The position numbers and the translations under genes were made by a program. The notes beneath the pieces are model-generated. The model did not search any database, had not been told where the DNA came from, and saw only the letters and a list, made by a program, of their open reading frames with translations. DNA of 64,000 nucleotides from the NCBI RefSeq assembly GCF_047303175.1, contig NZ_CP138945.1. The stretch is one strand, 5' to 3'. Below are positions 6,072 to 13,875 of the stretch, one piece after another (the first letter of the stretch is position 1; every line of letters starts with the position of its first letter). The stretch is from Prochlorococcus_E sp000760215. Its GTDB lineage: Bacteria; Cyanobacteriota; Cyanobacteriia; PCC-6307; Cyanobiaceae.

Positions 6072-7142
6072 CTAATTACTTAAGAACTTTTTATTTCCTA
6101 GTTTTTGTTTAGCTTTCGAAAGATTCAACTTAATTGTAGATTCCTTAGGATTGAGCTTTCTAGCTTCATTATAATCATTAATTGCTCGTTCTAACTCATC
6201 TAATTCTTCATAACAACAGGCTCTATTATTATAATAAGAGAAATTATTATCTTCTAATTCAATTAATTTGTCGTAAAATTTAAGAGCTTTGTTAAATTCT
6301 CTTTTTAATTGATAAGATAAGCCTAAATTAAAGAGAACCTTATTATTTTGATAAAGCCTATTTAGGATTTGTAACGCACCATCTATATCGCCCGATTGTC
6401 TTTTCTTTATAGCCTCTTCCTCAAATTCTTTTAACCTAATTAAAAAATAATCGTAATCAGTAATTATTTCTGCATCTTTGGTTTTATGCATTGTTCTACC
6501 AGCTAAAGAGTAAAATATATTTACCCCACCAAATCCTGCCGATTTTTCAAAGATTCTGACCTTAAATTCTTTCTCATAAAATACATAAGATCCCTGATCA
6601 GTTAACACTTCAATTTGACTAATAGGAATTAAAGATATTGTTGCTCCATCAGTACAGTGATAATTCCCTTCATTATCTGGATATTCTCCATCTTCCTGAA
6701 AGCAAATGCTCGCAACATGAACTCCCGTTTCCATGGTAACAATCTCACCACATGAAAATTCTAAAGAAATATCCATAGATGGATGGAATGCTCGAGCGGC
6801 ATCACCTAGATAGTAAAAACCAGGTGGGAAAATAATATCTAATTTTCTTTTCTTTTCTTTCTCAGCTTCTTTTCTTCTTTCTATCCATGATCTTTGTACA
6901 TTAATTAGGTATGGAGATAGCTCCGCTCCAATAAAATAATCTGCCAAAGCTGTATCTGAAAGTTCCGCTAGATTTTCAGGAATTTCATTATCGAAAATCG
7001 TATTAATCTCAAAATCATAGCCATTCTCAATTAATTTATATTCCCATCCAATTGATTTGACTAAATCAATCGAATCCCCTTTTAGTATAAATTTAATATC
7101 ACCAGTATTTAAGATCATCAACTCGTTTTCTGGATTCCTCAT
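6072..7142 (-). CDS. TPR protein with an N-terminal GYYLGD-type domain
   Basis: A 356-residue cytoplasmic protein. Residues 100-200 (FPPGFYYLGDAARAFH, VHVASICFQEDGEYPD, HCTDGATISLIPISQIE) resemble a small domain seen in phage and bacterial proteins with a G-x-YYIGD start and a DG/G-x-IS-x-IPI finish. Residues 240-350 hold about three tetratricopeptide repeats (EEAIKKRQSGDIDGALQIL, NKALKFYDKLIELEDN, ERAINDYNEARKLNPKES), which mediate protein-protein contacts. A charged helix at 85-98 links the parts. No catalytic residues are obvious. The gene faces away from the RHH/DnaB-like pair. The N-terminal domain assignment is by resemblance only. Confidence 0.6.
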   Translation of the reverse strand: MRNPENELMILNTGDIKFILKGDSIDLVKSIGWEYKLIENGYDFEINTIFDNEIPENLAELSDTALADYFIGAELSPYLINVQRSWIERRKEAEKEKKRKLDIIFPPGFYYLGDAARAFHPSMDISLEFSCGEIVTMETGVHVASICFQEDGEYPDNEGNYHCTDGATISLIPISQIEVLTDQGSYVFYEKEFKVRIFEKSAGFGGVNIFYSLAGRTMHKTKDAEIITDYDYFLIRLKEFEEEAIKKRQSGDIDGALQILNRLYQNNKVLFNLGLSYQLKREFNKALKFYDKLIELEDNNFSYYNNRACCYEELDELERAINDYNEARKLNPKESTIKLNLSKAKQKLGNKKFLSN

Positions 7143-7300
7143 AACTTATCAAGTATTTGAATTACCCCTTGGACTGGACCTAGATCTTCACCTTTATGGG
7201 GAGCGTCTCTCTCTTTTGAAAGCTGGACGGACTTAAAAGATGGCCGATTTATCCCGTTAGTGCAACCCTGTAATTAGTCCTACTTGGATGAGTCCAAGAC

Positions 7301-7486
7301 ATGTCTCAAGAGCCTGAAAACAGCCAAAATGAAGCCTATTCAGAAGTCACAATCAGGCTTCCCGAGCGTATCGTCAGACGCTTTGATGAGCTCAAGGAAG
7401 AATGGGGTCTAGAGCGCAGAGGTGCAGTGCTGGAAAGGCTTCTCGAGGAAATCTTCCAAGAAGATAAAGATAATCCAAAGAGTTAA
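7301..7486 (+). CDS. Ribbon-helix-helix DNA-binding protein
   Basis: A 61-residue protein. After a 15-residue polar lead, the sequence SEVTIRLPERIVRRFDELKEE followed by GLERRGAVLERLLEEIF fits the ribbon-helix-helix fold: one beta strand (T-I-R-L) for DNA contact, then two helices. Such small dimers are repressors or partition and antitoxin proteins. It lies 83 bases before the DnaB-like gene, in the same direction, and may regulate it. A short inverted pair (CTTGGACTG near 7171 and GAGTCCAAG near 7290) surrounds its upstream region and could be an operator. Confidence 0.75.
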   Translation: MSQEPENSQNEAYSEVTIRLPERIVRRFDELKEEWGLERRGAVLERLLEEIFQEDKDNPKS

Positions 7487-7569
7487 CGTGGAATCTAGGC
7501 TTAAGTATTTCTTCCTCTAGCCAGGTCAATTTTTTATGGTTTAGATGACGGTCCAGCCAAAAATATTCA

Positions 7570-8493
7570 ATGGATCAAAAGCAGGAGAAAAGCGAGAAGG
7601 AAGAAACTGAACAACCCAAGAACTCAGAACAAACCTCATCAACAGCAGAAATACTAACCTCGGTTTTTGACGAAATAGAAAGTCGTTCTAATGGTACTTC
7701 TGTAGCAGGTATTCCAATCAATTTCTACGACCTAGATGCAATGACTCAAGGTCTACAAAGAGGGTCTTTGATTGTTATTGCTGGTAGACCTGCCATGGGC
7801 AAAACATCCTTATGTCTAAACATCGCAAAAAATGTTGCCCAGTTACACGACTTACCTGTCTGCCTCTTTGGCCTTGAAATGAGTAAAGAGTGTTATACGT
7901 ATCGTCTGCTTTCAATGGAAGTTGGAATTGAAACAGGAAGGCTTAGGACAGGAAGACTTCAACAAGACGAATGGTCAATCCTTGGAAAAGGTATTGACAC
8001 TCTTGGTCAACTGCCCATTTTTATTAATGACAAAGCTGCAATCACTGTTGAAGAAATACGTGCCACATGCGAAAGAATCAAGAAAGAACAAGGCAATGGC
8101 GAACTTGGGTTAGTCGTTATTGATTATGTTCAACTTATGGATGGTCAGAGATACATGGAATGTCGAGATGCAGAGCTGGGAAGAATAGTGAGTGATCTTA
8201 AAAATATGGCCACACAATTAAATGTTCCACTCCTTCTCATGTCTCAACTTAGTCGTGACATTGAACATAGAGAAAATAAACGTCCCATGCTGTGTGATCT
8301 AAGAGAAACACAATCACTAGAAAGCGATGCAGATATGGTCGTAATGATTTATCGAGATGAATACTACAACGCTGAAACAGAAGACAAAGGCATTACAGAA
8401 CTCATCACCTGCAAGCATCGCAATGGTCCCATTGGTACTGTGAAACTCCTATTTGAACCGCAGTACACACGGTTTAGGAACTTAGCTGCTTAG
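7570..8493 (+). CDS. DnaB-like RecA-fold ATPase lacking the N-terminal domain
   Basis: A 307-residue protein equivalent to only the C-terminal motor domain of the replicative helicase DnaB. Walker A is AGRPAMGKT (residues 71-79), Walker B is LVVIDYVQLM (181-190), the DNA-sensing motif SQLSRD is at 225-230, and the arginine-finger region DLRETQSLESDAD is at 243-255. The primase-binding N-terminal domain of full DnaB (about 450 residues) is replaced by a 45-residue polar lead. It may act in replication of a mobile element, be a KaiC/DnaB-type accessory ATPase, or modulate host DnaB. It is probably co-transcribed with the DUF4116 gene 4 bases downstream. Confidence 0.85.
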   Translation: MDQKQEKSEKEETEQPKNSEQTSSTAEILTSVFDEIESRSNGTSVAGIPINFYDLDAMTQGLQRGSLIVIAGRPAMGKTSLCLNIAKNVAQLHDLPVCLFGLEMSKECYTYRLLSMEVGIETGRLRTGRLQQDEWSILGKGIDTLGQLPIFINDKAAITVEEIRATCERIKKEQGNGELGLVVIDYVQLMDGQRYMECRDAELGRIVSDLKNMATQLNVPLLLMSQLSRDIEHRENKRPMLCDLRETQSLESDADMVVMIYRDEYYNAETEDKGITELITCKHRNGPIGTVKLLFEPQYTRFRNLAA

Positions 8494-8497
8494 GAAA

Positions 8498-9586
8498 ATG
8501 GAAATTAATAAAAACTCAAGTAGGGAAGAGGTTCTTGCTGCTGTTCAAGAAGATGGTTTAGCTCTTGAGTTTGCCTCTGATGAGTTAAAAGCTGACCGTG
8601 AAGTCGTACTTGAAGCCTGTAAGGATAACGGTAATGCCCTTAGATATGTCGAAAAGGATTTAAAGCAAGATCGTGAGATCGTCCTTGCAGCTGTTAAATC
8701 ACAAAAGGGTGCTATCGAAATCGGCATTAAGGAAGTAGCAAAAGAAAGCCTCAAATCAAAGGGAGATTCGGTTGAATTCAACGCTGAAGATTTGAAGCGG
8801 AACATTACACATCAAGTCATGTTTGCAAATATGACTTCTCATGGTGGAGGATTTCTGGAATTTGCCTCTGATGAATTAAAGGCTGATCGTGAAATCGTAC
8901 TTGAAGCTGTGAAGTCAAATGGTTGGATGCTTGAATTTGCCTCCGATGAGTTAAGAGCTGACCGTGAAGTCGTACTTGAAGCTGTGAAGTCAAATGTTTG
9001 GGCACTCCAATTTGCTGCTGACCACTTCAAGAGAGACCGTGAAGTAGTCATAGAGGCCTGGACATCTAATAACTTTAAATTTAGATTACATGATGGGAAA
9101 CTCCAGTATGCAAACATATTTTTACTCGAAGTTACCGATGACCATTTCATGGAAGACCGTGAATTCGTACTTTCAATTATTCGTGCTGAAAGAGGCTCTC
9201 TAGAATTTGTCGCTGAACATTTAAAAGATGATCGTGAACTCGTACTTGCAGCAGTCAAGACAAGTCCTTTCGAACTCGAATTTGCCACTGAGGATTTAAA
9301 GAGCGATCGTGAAGTCGTACTTGAAGCTGTTAGATCACATGGTGGTGCACTCCAATTTGCTGCTGACCATTTGAAAGCTGACCGTGAAGTCGTTCTTGAA
9401 GCCTGCAAGGTGAATGGTAATGTCCTTAAATATGTCGCTGAGCATTTAAAAAGTGATCCTGAAATCGTAGTTGCAGCTGTTAAATCAACAAATGGTAATG
9501 CACTCATGTATGTTGATGAACGCTTCAAAACCGATCCAAAATTGATCAAAATATTGCACAAATATCTGAGCAGAGATAACGACTAA
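8498..9586 (+). CDS. DUF4116 repeat protein
   Basis: A 362-residue protein made almost wholly of about 24-residue repeats of the type LEFASDELKADREVVLEAVK, each ending with SNG or SHG. About thirteen can be counted. This is the DUF4116 repeat, known from large arrays in bacteria, algae and giant viruses and of unknown function; it probably forms an alpha-solenoid for binding a partner. Some repeats are nearly identical in DNA (for example near 8870 and 8935), so recombination within the gene is likely. Two internal units (around residues 75-110 and 190-215) are degenerate. It begins 4 bases after the DnaB-like stop. Confidence 0.85.
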   Translation: MEINKNSSREEVLAAVQEDGLALEFASDELKADREVVLEACKDNGNALRYVEKDLKQDREIVLAAVKSQKGAIEIGIKEVAKESLKSKGDSVEFNAEDLKRNITHQVMFANMTSHGGGFLEFASDELKADREIVLEAVKSNGWMLEFASDELRADREVVLEAVKSNVWALQFAADHFKRDREVVIEAWTSNNFKFRLHDGKLQYANIFLLEVTDDHFMEDREFVLSIIRAERGSLEFVAEHLKDDRELVLAAVKTSPFELEFATEDLKSDREVVLEAVRSHGGALQFAADHLKADREVVLEACKVNGNVLKYVAEHLKSDPEIVVAAVKSTNGNALMYVDERFKTDPKLIKILHKYLSRDND

Positions 9587-9920
9587 CGCAAGGAGCAAGG
9601 AACTCCCCCCATACACCCTTCTTTTTGTTCTCTTATAGCAATCTAGAGATAGTCATATGCAACTGAATACTCTTTAAAGAAACACGCACCAGCTTGCAGT
9701 CACTCAATGGCAGAGCATTGTGTGGATAGGTTTTGAATATTGTGTGGATAGAAAAAATACGAAAAACTCAGATCTGTTGCCGTTACTGGATTTCTCAACA
9801 GAGCCTTCTTATTAGGAATAGAGATGGTTTTCTGTCAGTTGCGATCTGTTTTATTTATTAGAAGCTCTAACAATGATTTCTCTGATCTTTTGAAACATCT
9901 AGAAGGTAGATATGAAACTT
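9587..9920. other. Intergenic region with inverted EVE-type iterons
   Basis: No gene is seen. TGTGTGGATAG occurs at 9719-9729 and 9741-9751, exactly 22 bases apart. Its complement (CTATCCACACA) differs by one base from the 11-bp iteron CCATCCACACA upstream of the EVE gene. The sequence near 9828-9862 (TTCTGTCAGTTGCGATCTGTT) closely matches 21340-21360. The region therefore seems to be a scrambled relative of the EVE upstream region in which the iterons are reversed. Confidence 0.55.
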
Positions 9921-10877
9921 TCATTTTCTATTGGATTTTACAAGTTTTTCAAAGCTAATTCCTTCTTGATCACAGTACTTATGTAAGAACTTTAATTCAC
10001 GTAAGGCATGGACCTGAAAAGTAGCAAAAGCCCAAAATATTATCGTGACAATCCAGCTCCAAGAGAAGATGATAGGAATTAATCCAAGTATGAAATAGAC
10101 CCAAATACTTACGAATGTACTCTTTTCTCTTTTCTTATTAGCTAAATAACGAGGCAAAGGGAAATTAGGAACGATGCCTTTAGCCTTGTTGTAAATGTAT
10201 GAATTAGCAATTCCTATGTGACCAGCTGACCAAGTTCGCATGGTTTTTTGAAGATCAACAGGAGCTAGAGCCTCACAAGAAAAAAGAATATTTCGAAACT
10301 CCTCATCAGAAATATCTTTGATTTCATTAAGAGTAGCTTGTTTAGCTTGCTCAAAAATATGTTGGTTAATTCCCTTCTCATTTGGCAATCCTTCAATTCT
10401 TTTAAGGTCTATAAGTAAACGCCATGGTTCCAAAGATAGGTTGTCTTCTACCCAGCTATTATCTACTGGTTTACCATCTATTGCATTTTCTAGTCGCTTC
10501 TTAGCCTGAATCGTATACTCCTCAGGAGACGTTACTAAAAACTCTCGACCTGGATGATTACGAGATAGATAGTTTCTTAAGTCCTCGAAGTCTCTAAAGC
10601 CTAGTTCTCCTTTCTCAAAATGATTTCTAGATTCAGATCCCATGTATTTTGCATTAACACACATGCGCCAGATATTTGTTAATTCTTTTACATCATCTGA
10701 GGCTTTATACATTCGAGAATCCCATCCTTTTGCCCCCTCTTTTAGGGCATAAATAAAACCTGTATCAGTAAGACAAATAAAATCAGATTGGTTCAAATCA
10801 TTTGGAATGTATGATGTTTTCCAGTATTCAGGAGCATTATCAAAGCTTTCTTTAGATATTGTTTTTATGATTGCCAT
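9921..10877 (-). CDS. Hypothetical protein with two C-terminal membrane helices
   Basis: A 318-residue protein. Residues 1-240 are soluble and mixed in character (MAIIKTISKESFDNAPEYWK at the start). Residues 255-275 and 277-295 are hydrophobic (VSIWVYFILGLIPIIFSWSW, IVTIIFWAFATF), giving a hairpin in the membrane, followed by a short charged tail. No signal peptide or catalytic motif is recognised. It is transcribed leftward and is the last gene of a possible leftward group that begins at 12831. Confidence 0.6.
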   Translation of the reverse strand: MAIIKTISKESFDNAPEYWKTSYIPNDLNQSDFICLTDTGFIYALKEGAKGWDSRMYKASDDVKELTNIWRMCVNAKYMGSESRNHFEKGELGFRDFEDLRNYLSRNHPGREFLVTSPEEYTIQAKKRLENAIDGKPVDNSWVEDNLSLEPWRLLIDLKRIEGLPNEKGINQHIFEQAKQATLNEIKDISDEEFRNILFSCEALAPVDLQKTMRTWSAGHIGIANSYIYNKAKGIVPNFPLPRYLANKKREKSTFVSIWVYFILGLIPIIFSWSWIVTIIFWAFATFQVHALRELKFLHKYCDQEGISFEKLVKSNRK

Positions 10878-10936
10878 ACTATTCTTTCTCTTTCTTACAG
10901 AACAGGTTCCATTTTTTTAATTTTATCTTTCATAGT

Positions 10937-11290
10937 TTAGCTGACTATACTATTCCCCATTTTGTACATTTTTTGAATATTTGATTTAGGACCTATTTGT
11001 TTTTCTTCCAGCCATCGCTTTATCCAAGCTGCTTGTGCTTTTTCTAGTAAATCTGCAACGGCGACACGCTCTCTGGCTTCTTGCATCTTTTGACGTTCTA
11101 ATTTCTCCTTAGCCGCTCTTCTATGTTTTTTGCAACTGGCTTCTAACTCCTCTAGTTCAACAAATAACTTATCTAAATAATTCATTCGGTAATTAAATCG
11201 TTCGATAGGGTCATCAATTTTTTCTGAAGCCTCATTCAAAGCTTTCGTTATTTCTTCAGCACTTGGTCGAAAATAGAGAGGTCTAGTCAT
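10937..11290 (-). CDS. Coiled-coil hypothetical protein
   Basis: I take the start at the ATG at 11290 (MTRPLYFRPSAEEITKALNE), because the longer frame (ATG at 11374) lies wholly inside the upstream gene. The 117-residue product is helical, with a coiled coil at residues 45-95 (LEELEASCKKHRRAAKEKLE and following). The start overlaps the 3' end of the upstream gene by 8 bases, which fits translational coupling. No family is recognised. Confidence 0.55.
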   Translation of the reverse strand: MTRPLYFRPSAEEITKALNEASEKIDDPIERFNYRMNYLDKLFVELEELEASCKKHRRAAKEKLERQKMQEARERVAVADLLEKAQAAWIKRWLEEKQIGPKSNIQKMYKMGNSIVS

Positions 11291-12122
11291 CGCTATAAAG
11301 TTTCCCGTTTGTCTCTGTTGCAAATCTAGAGAATCGCCAGGCTCTTGCTTCTCCTTTACATACATCAACATCAAACCGTTGCATTACTGACCATGTTCGA
11401 CGTTGATGGGTCCCTGCTCTAACCGACACATTGCAATCATTCTCATAGTCAGCCATATAGCTGGGATTTACACCTGTACCTTCAAGTCGTTTCTTGAGAC
11501 GCTTATCGTACTTATGAATAACAAGAGTGATTGCCTTAGATTCGAGTTCTTTAGCTTGCTTTTCCATAACGTCCTTGTAATAGGCAAGCAAAACTTTTTT
11601 ATTCTCATGACCCATCTCTTTACCCTCAACTTGCTTACCCAGACATAAAGGTTCCCACTTGCTGTAAGGAGAATGATTTACGGATGCAATTTGAGGTGTT
11701 CCTGAAAATTCGCCCATGTCCGATCCGTAGTAGACATCTTGAGCTTCATTCATCTCAGAAGGGTTAGGTGTTTGTCCATAGGCAACCTTCTTCCCTTTGC
11801 AATCAGCAAATACCCAGAAGATATTTGCATTCTCTGGCTCTTTCACAATCCCTTCCCTAATTACATATGGAACGTATGCTTCTTTTTGGGAGAACCAGTT
11901 ATAAGTAGCACTCATAACTTTTAACCTGATCCAACCTTCTTCTGTTGACTCTGGATCGGTTAATTGAAAATGGCGAGAGTGACAACCTGCTCCACAGCCA
12001 TGATAAAAAGTGATGTCATCTTGAACTATTCCATTAAAGGTATTAGGTGCCGCTTCGTTGGCAAAAGCTGAAGAGCCAGTAAGTCCAAGTATCAGAGGTG
12101 CAAGCAGTAAATTTTTTATCAC
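11283..12122 (-). CDS. Exported hypothetical protein
   Basis: I favour the GTG at 12122 as start, because it overlaps the stop of the upstream gene as GTGA, giving 279 residues. The first 21 residues (VIKNLLLAPLILGLTGSSAF) form a signal peptide with cleavage after Ala (AFA-NEA). The mature part has a Cys pair GCGAGCHSRH near residue 45, which could be a metal or haem site (one CxxxCH only), and further Cys near 110, 165 and 230 that may form disulfides. No family is recognised. It lies in an overlapping four-gene leftward group of exported proteins. Confidence 0.6.
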   Translation of the reverse strand: MIKNLLLAPLILGLTGSSAFANEAAPNTFNGIVQDDITFYHGCGAGCHSRHFQLTDPESTEEGWIRLKVMSATYNWFSQKEAYVPYVIREGIVKEPENANIFWVFADCKGKKVAYGQTPNPSEMNEAQDVYYGSDMGEFSGTPQIASVNHSPYSKWEPLCLGKQVEGKEMGHENKKVLLAYYKDVMEKQAKELESKAITLVIHKYDKRLKKRLEGTGVNPSYMADYENDCNVSVRAGTHQRRTWSVMQRFDVDVCKGEARAWRFSRFATETNGKLYSDD

Positions 12123-12463
12123 CCCATATCTCCACAAACTGCTCTGATCAAAAAGGGCATCCCTTTCTCAACTCCACTTCTTGATAGTGCAGGGACTAGG
12201 TAGTCATCAATAGTTGATTTCAAGCAATCCGCAATACGCCAATCATTTATGCGAGTAGGCGTATCACTTGAATATTCGACTCTGGTTCTAAATTTGTACC
12301 TAATTCCTCCGTCTATAAGTTGCTTTTCATGTAAGAACATTTTGTATGTAACACCCATTTGAAGTCCTATATAAAAAGGTTCTTCTGCTGGATCTTTGCT
12401 CTGCTTACCTTGGCACCCAACAACCAAAAGGCCTGCGATTAGTGGAAGTAGTAAGCGTTTCAT
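12119..12463 (-). CDS. Putative lipoprotein
   Basis: A 114-residue protein with a clear lipoprotein signal: MKRLLLPLIAGLLVVGCQGK, with Cys17 as the lipidation site. The mature domain is mixed alpha/beta with two further Cys (IADCLKST and RAVCGDMG). Its start overlaps the stop of the TPR gene as ATGA, and its own stop overlaps the next start as GTGA. The operon suggests that these proteins act together in the periplasm, but the role is unknown. Confidence 0.65.
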   Translation of the reverse strand: MKRLLLPLIAGLLVVGCQGKQSKDPAEEPFYIGLQMGVTYKMFLHEKQLIDGGIRYKFRTRVEYSSDTPTRINDWRIADCLKSTIDDYLVPALSRSGVEKGMPFLIRAVCGDMG

Positions 12464-12831
12464 TCGCAGCCTCTTTGATCTCTTACCCGATCAGCAGCAC
12501 TGGGGTTGCTAAGAGAATCTGCTCTCCTCCAATCAGCACAGGCACCTGACATATCTCCTAATTTAGCCTTTGTACTCGCACGGAGGTTATACGCCATTAC
12601 CCACCCTGGAAACATCTCAATCACCTTGTCGTAATCAGCAATCGCTCCTGACAAATCTCCCGACTCCCGTTTATACCAAGCGCGCTCGAAGTGAAACCAT
12701 CCAACCTGCCATGGTTCCCTTGCTTGTTCTTTTTGAGGGGCAGCACGTATTACCGCAGCAGTTGTTCCAAATAACAATGGTTGTCCAATTGGAATCAGTG
12801 CTAATGCAGTTGATAGCAGTAAGCATTTCAT
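12460..12831 (-). CDS. Exported TPR protein
   Basis: The start is taken at the ATG at 12831, giving 123 residues with a signal peptide (MKCLLLSTALALIPIGQPLL) and a probable cleavage near residue 30. Residues 42-105 hold two tetratricopeptide repeats (WFHFERAWYKRESGDLSGAI, AYNLRASTKAKLGDMSGACA). It is the first gene of a leftward operon of exported proteins linked by 4-base overlaps (12460-12463). TPR modules bind other proteins, so it may present the downstream lipoprotein. Its upstream region overlaps the fragment at 12839. Confidence 0.7.
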   Translation of the reverse strand: MKCLLLSTALALIPIGQPLLFGTTAAVIRAAPQKEQAREPWQVGWFHFERAWYKRESGDLSGAIADYDKVIEMFPGWVMAYNLRASTKAKLGDMSGACADWRRADSLSNPSAADRVRDQRGCE

Positions 12832-12838
12832 ATCTGAA

Positions 12839-12910
12839 TTATGCAGCTTTTGCCGTTTGATTTCTTTTGGCGTAAAGATCAGCAGTACCAACAGATAAAA
12901 AACATGCGAT
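12839..12910 (-). pseudogene. 3' fragment carrying the GTADLYAKRN segment
   Basis: Read on the minus strand, this stretch encodes IACFLSVGTADLYAKRNQTA and then KAA before a stop at 12839-12841. Bases 12860-12889 match 27 of 30 positions of 1708-1737 on the other strand. There is no start codon in frame. It abuts the repeated sequence of EVE copy B at 12919. It looks like the tail of the gene whose other piece is at 1654. Confidence 0.5.
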
Positions 12911-12918
12911 TCTTTCTT

Positions 12919-13071
12919 TAGTTATTAGTAATCAAAACTTGATTGAAATAGAATAAAGAAATAGGGGTGAGAATGTTAAGCCATCCACACACCATCCACA
13001 CATCGCAATATCGCTGAGATCCCATGGCACAACAGGAACCTAACTACTGGCTAATGAAGTGCGAGCCCTAA
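12919..13071 (+). repeat. EVE-gene 5' fragment, copy B
   Basis: About 145 bases (12919-13063) match the region 21360-21504 in front of and inside the intact EVE gene, with only about eight differences. This includes the two perfect 11-bp iterons (12981-13002). From the ATG at 13024 the frame is MAQQEPNYWLMKCEP, then stop. Although 8.4 kb away, this copy is the closest relative of the intact gene's 5' end. Confidence 0.95.
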
Positions 13072-13133
13072 GTTATAGAAACACATTAAAAGACACTAAA
13101 ACAATAATCGGTTCCAAAATATTCCCACATTAA

Positions 13134-13616
13134 TCAAAGAAAAGAAGGGTCTAACAATGATGGTCTATACGAAAGTAAAAAGGGCCTCTCTTCGTTTTTA
13201 ACTGCAGTGATCACATCTTCTCCAGTATGCCAAATCCATTGTTGTTGAGGAGACCTTCCATCAATATCAACGCTTGTTCCAACTGGAGGACCAAAACGGT
13301 GTCTTAATCCAGCCAATACTTCAGTCATATTTTCATAATCCATTTCGTAAGCAAGCTGTTTCAACCCATGATCATCCTCAACACGAACACGAAGTCTATT
13401 TACAGGTAACCCACTTATCTGAAAATCTCTGACTTCAAAAAGGTCCTTACTTGCTTCTTCCTGTACAGGGTTTAATGACGCACCTAAATGTCTTTCTACA
13501 CTTTGGAGATCCATCCCCCATGTCAACCCTTCGACACAAGCATTTACAGGCATAGCCTTGAGCTGAATCAACACAAGAAGAAGAACTAAACAAATTATTT
13601 TAAAAAACCCTGCCAT
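13134..13616 (-). CDS. Exported hypothetical protein
   Basis: A 160-residue protein with a signal peptide (MAGFFKIICLVLLLVLIQLK, cleavage probably after NA at residue 26). The mature protein begins CVEGLTWGMDLQSVERHLG, a pattern seen in small periplasmic proteins in which a W-G-M/x-D loop starts a helix. The rest is beta-rich with no obvious active site. It is transcribed leftward, divergent from the Zur-type operon starting at 13876. Its upstream region does not share the Zur box at a comparable distance. Confidence 0.6.
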   Translation of the reverse strand: MAGFFKIICLVLLLVLIQLKAMPVNACVEGLTWGMDLQSVERHLGASLNPVQEEASKDLFEVRDFQISGLPVNRLRVRVEDDHGLKQLAYEMDYENMTEVLAGLRHRFGPPVGTSVDIDGRSPQQQWIWHTGEDVITAVKNEERPFLLSYRPSLLDPSFL

Positions 13617-13813
13617 TTAAATGCCTTTGATCTTCCTAATTGAAAAGTAGAGGATTACTTCCACGAGGTACATCTTTTGTGCGAGATTGAACTAAAAGAA
13701 AGATAAGATCTCCTAACTGACTGGCTAATAAAGCATAAGCTTTGACTGGTGGAAAACGATTAAAAGAAATTAATAAATTCTGTTCGGGCGCTCACCTTGT
13801 CCTGATTACAGAA

Positions 13814-13833
13814 TGAAAATGATTATCATTCCA
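13814..13833 (+). promoter_or_regulatory. Zur/Fur-type operator
   Basis: TGAAAATGATTATCATTCCA contains the 13-bp palindrome AATGATTATCATT (13818-13830) with outer TG and CA. It matches the Zur box of cyanobacteria (TGANAATNATTATCA type) and, less specifically, the Fur box. It lies about 45 bases before the CobW-like ATG, where a repressor would block transcription. The downstream gene content favours zinc over iron. Confidence 0.8.
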
Positions 13834-13875
13834 GCTCTTTGTTAAGCTCATAATATCTTTACCATTGCCCAAAAG

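Noticed and set aside
7301..7324. RHH protein start MSQEPEN as another EVE fragment (MASQEPN)
   Set aside because: Only a few residues agree, DNA similarity is poor, the NYWLMK core is missing and no iterons or shared upstream sequence are present.
11291..11374. Longer N-terminus of the coiled-coil protein at 10937
   Set aside because: The extension overlaps the upstream exported-protein gene extensively; the ATG at 11290 gives a normal short overlap.
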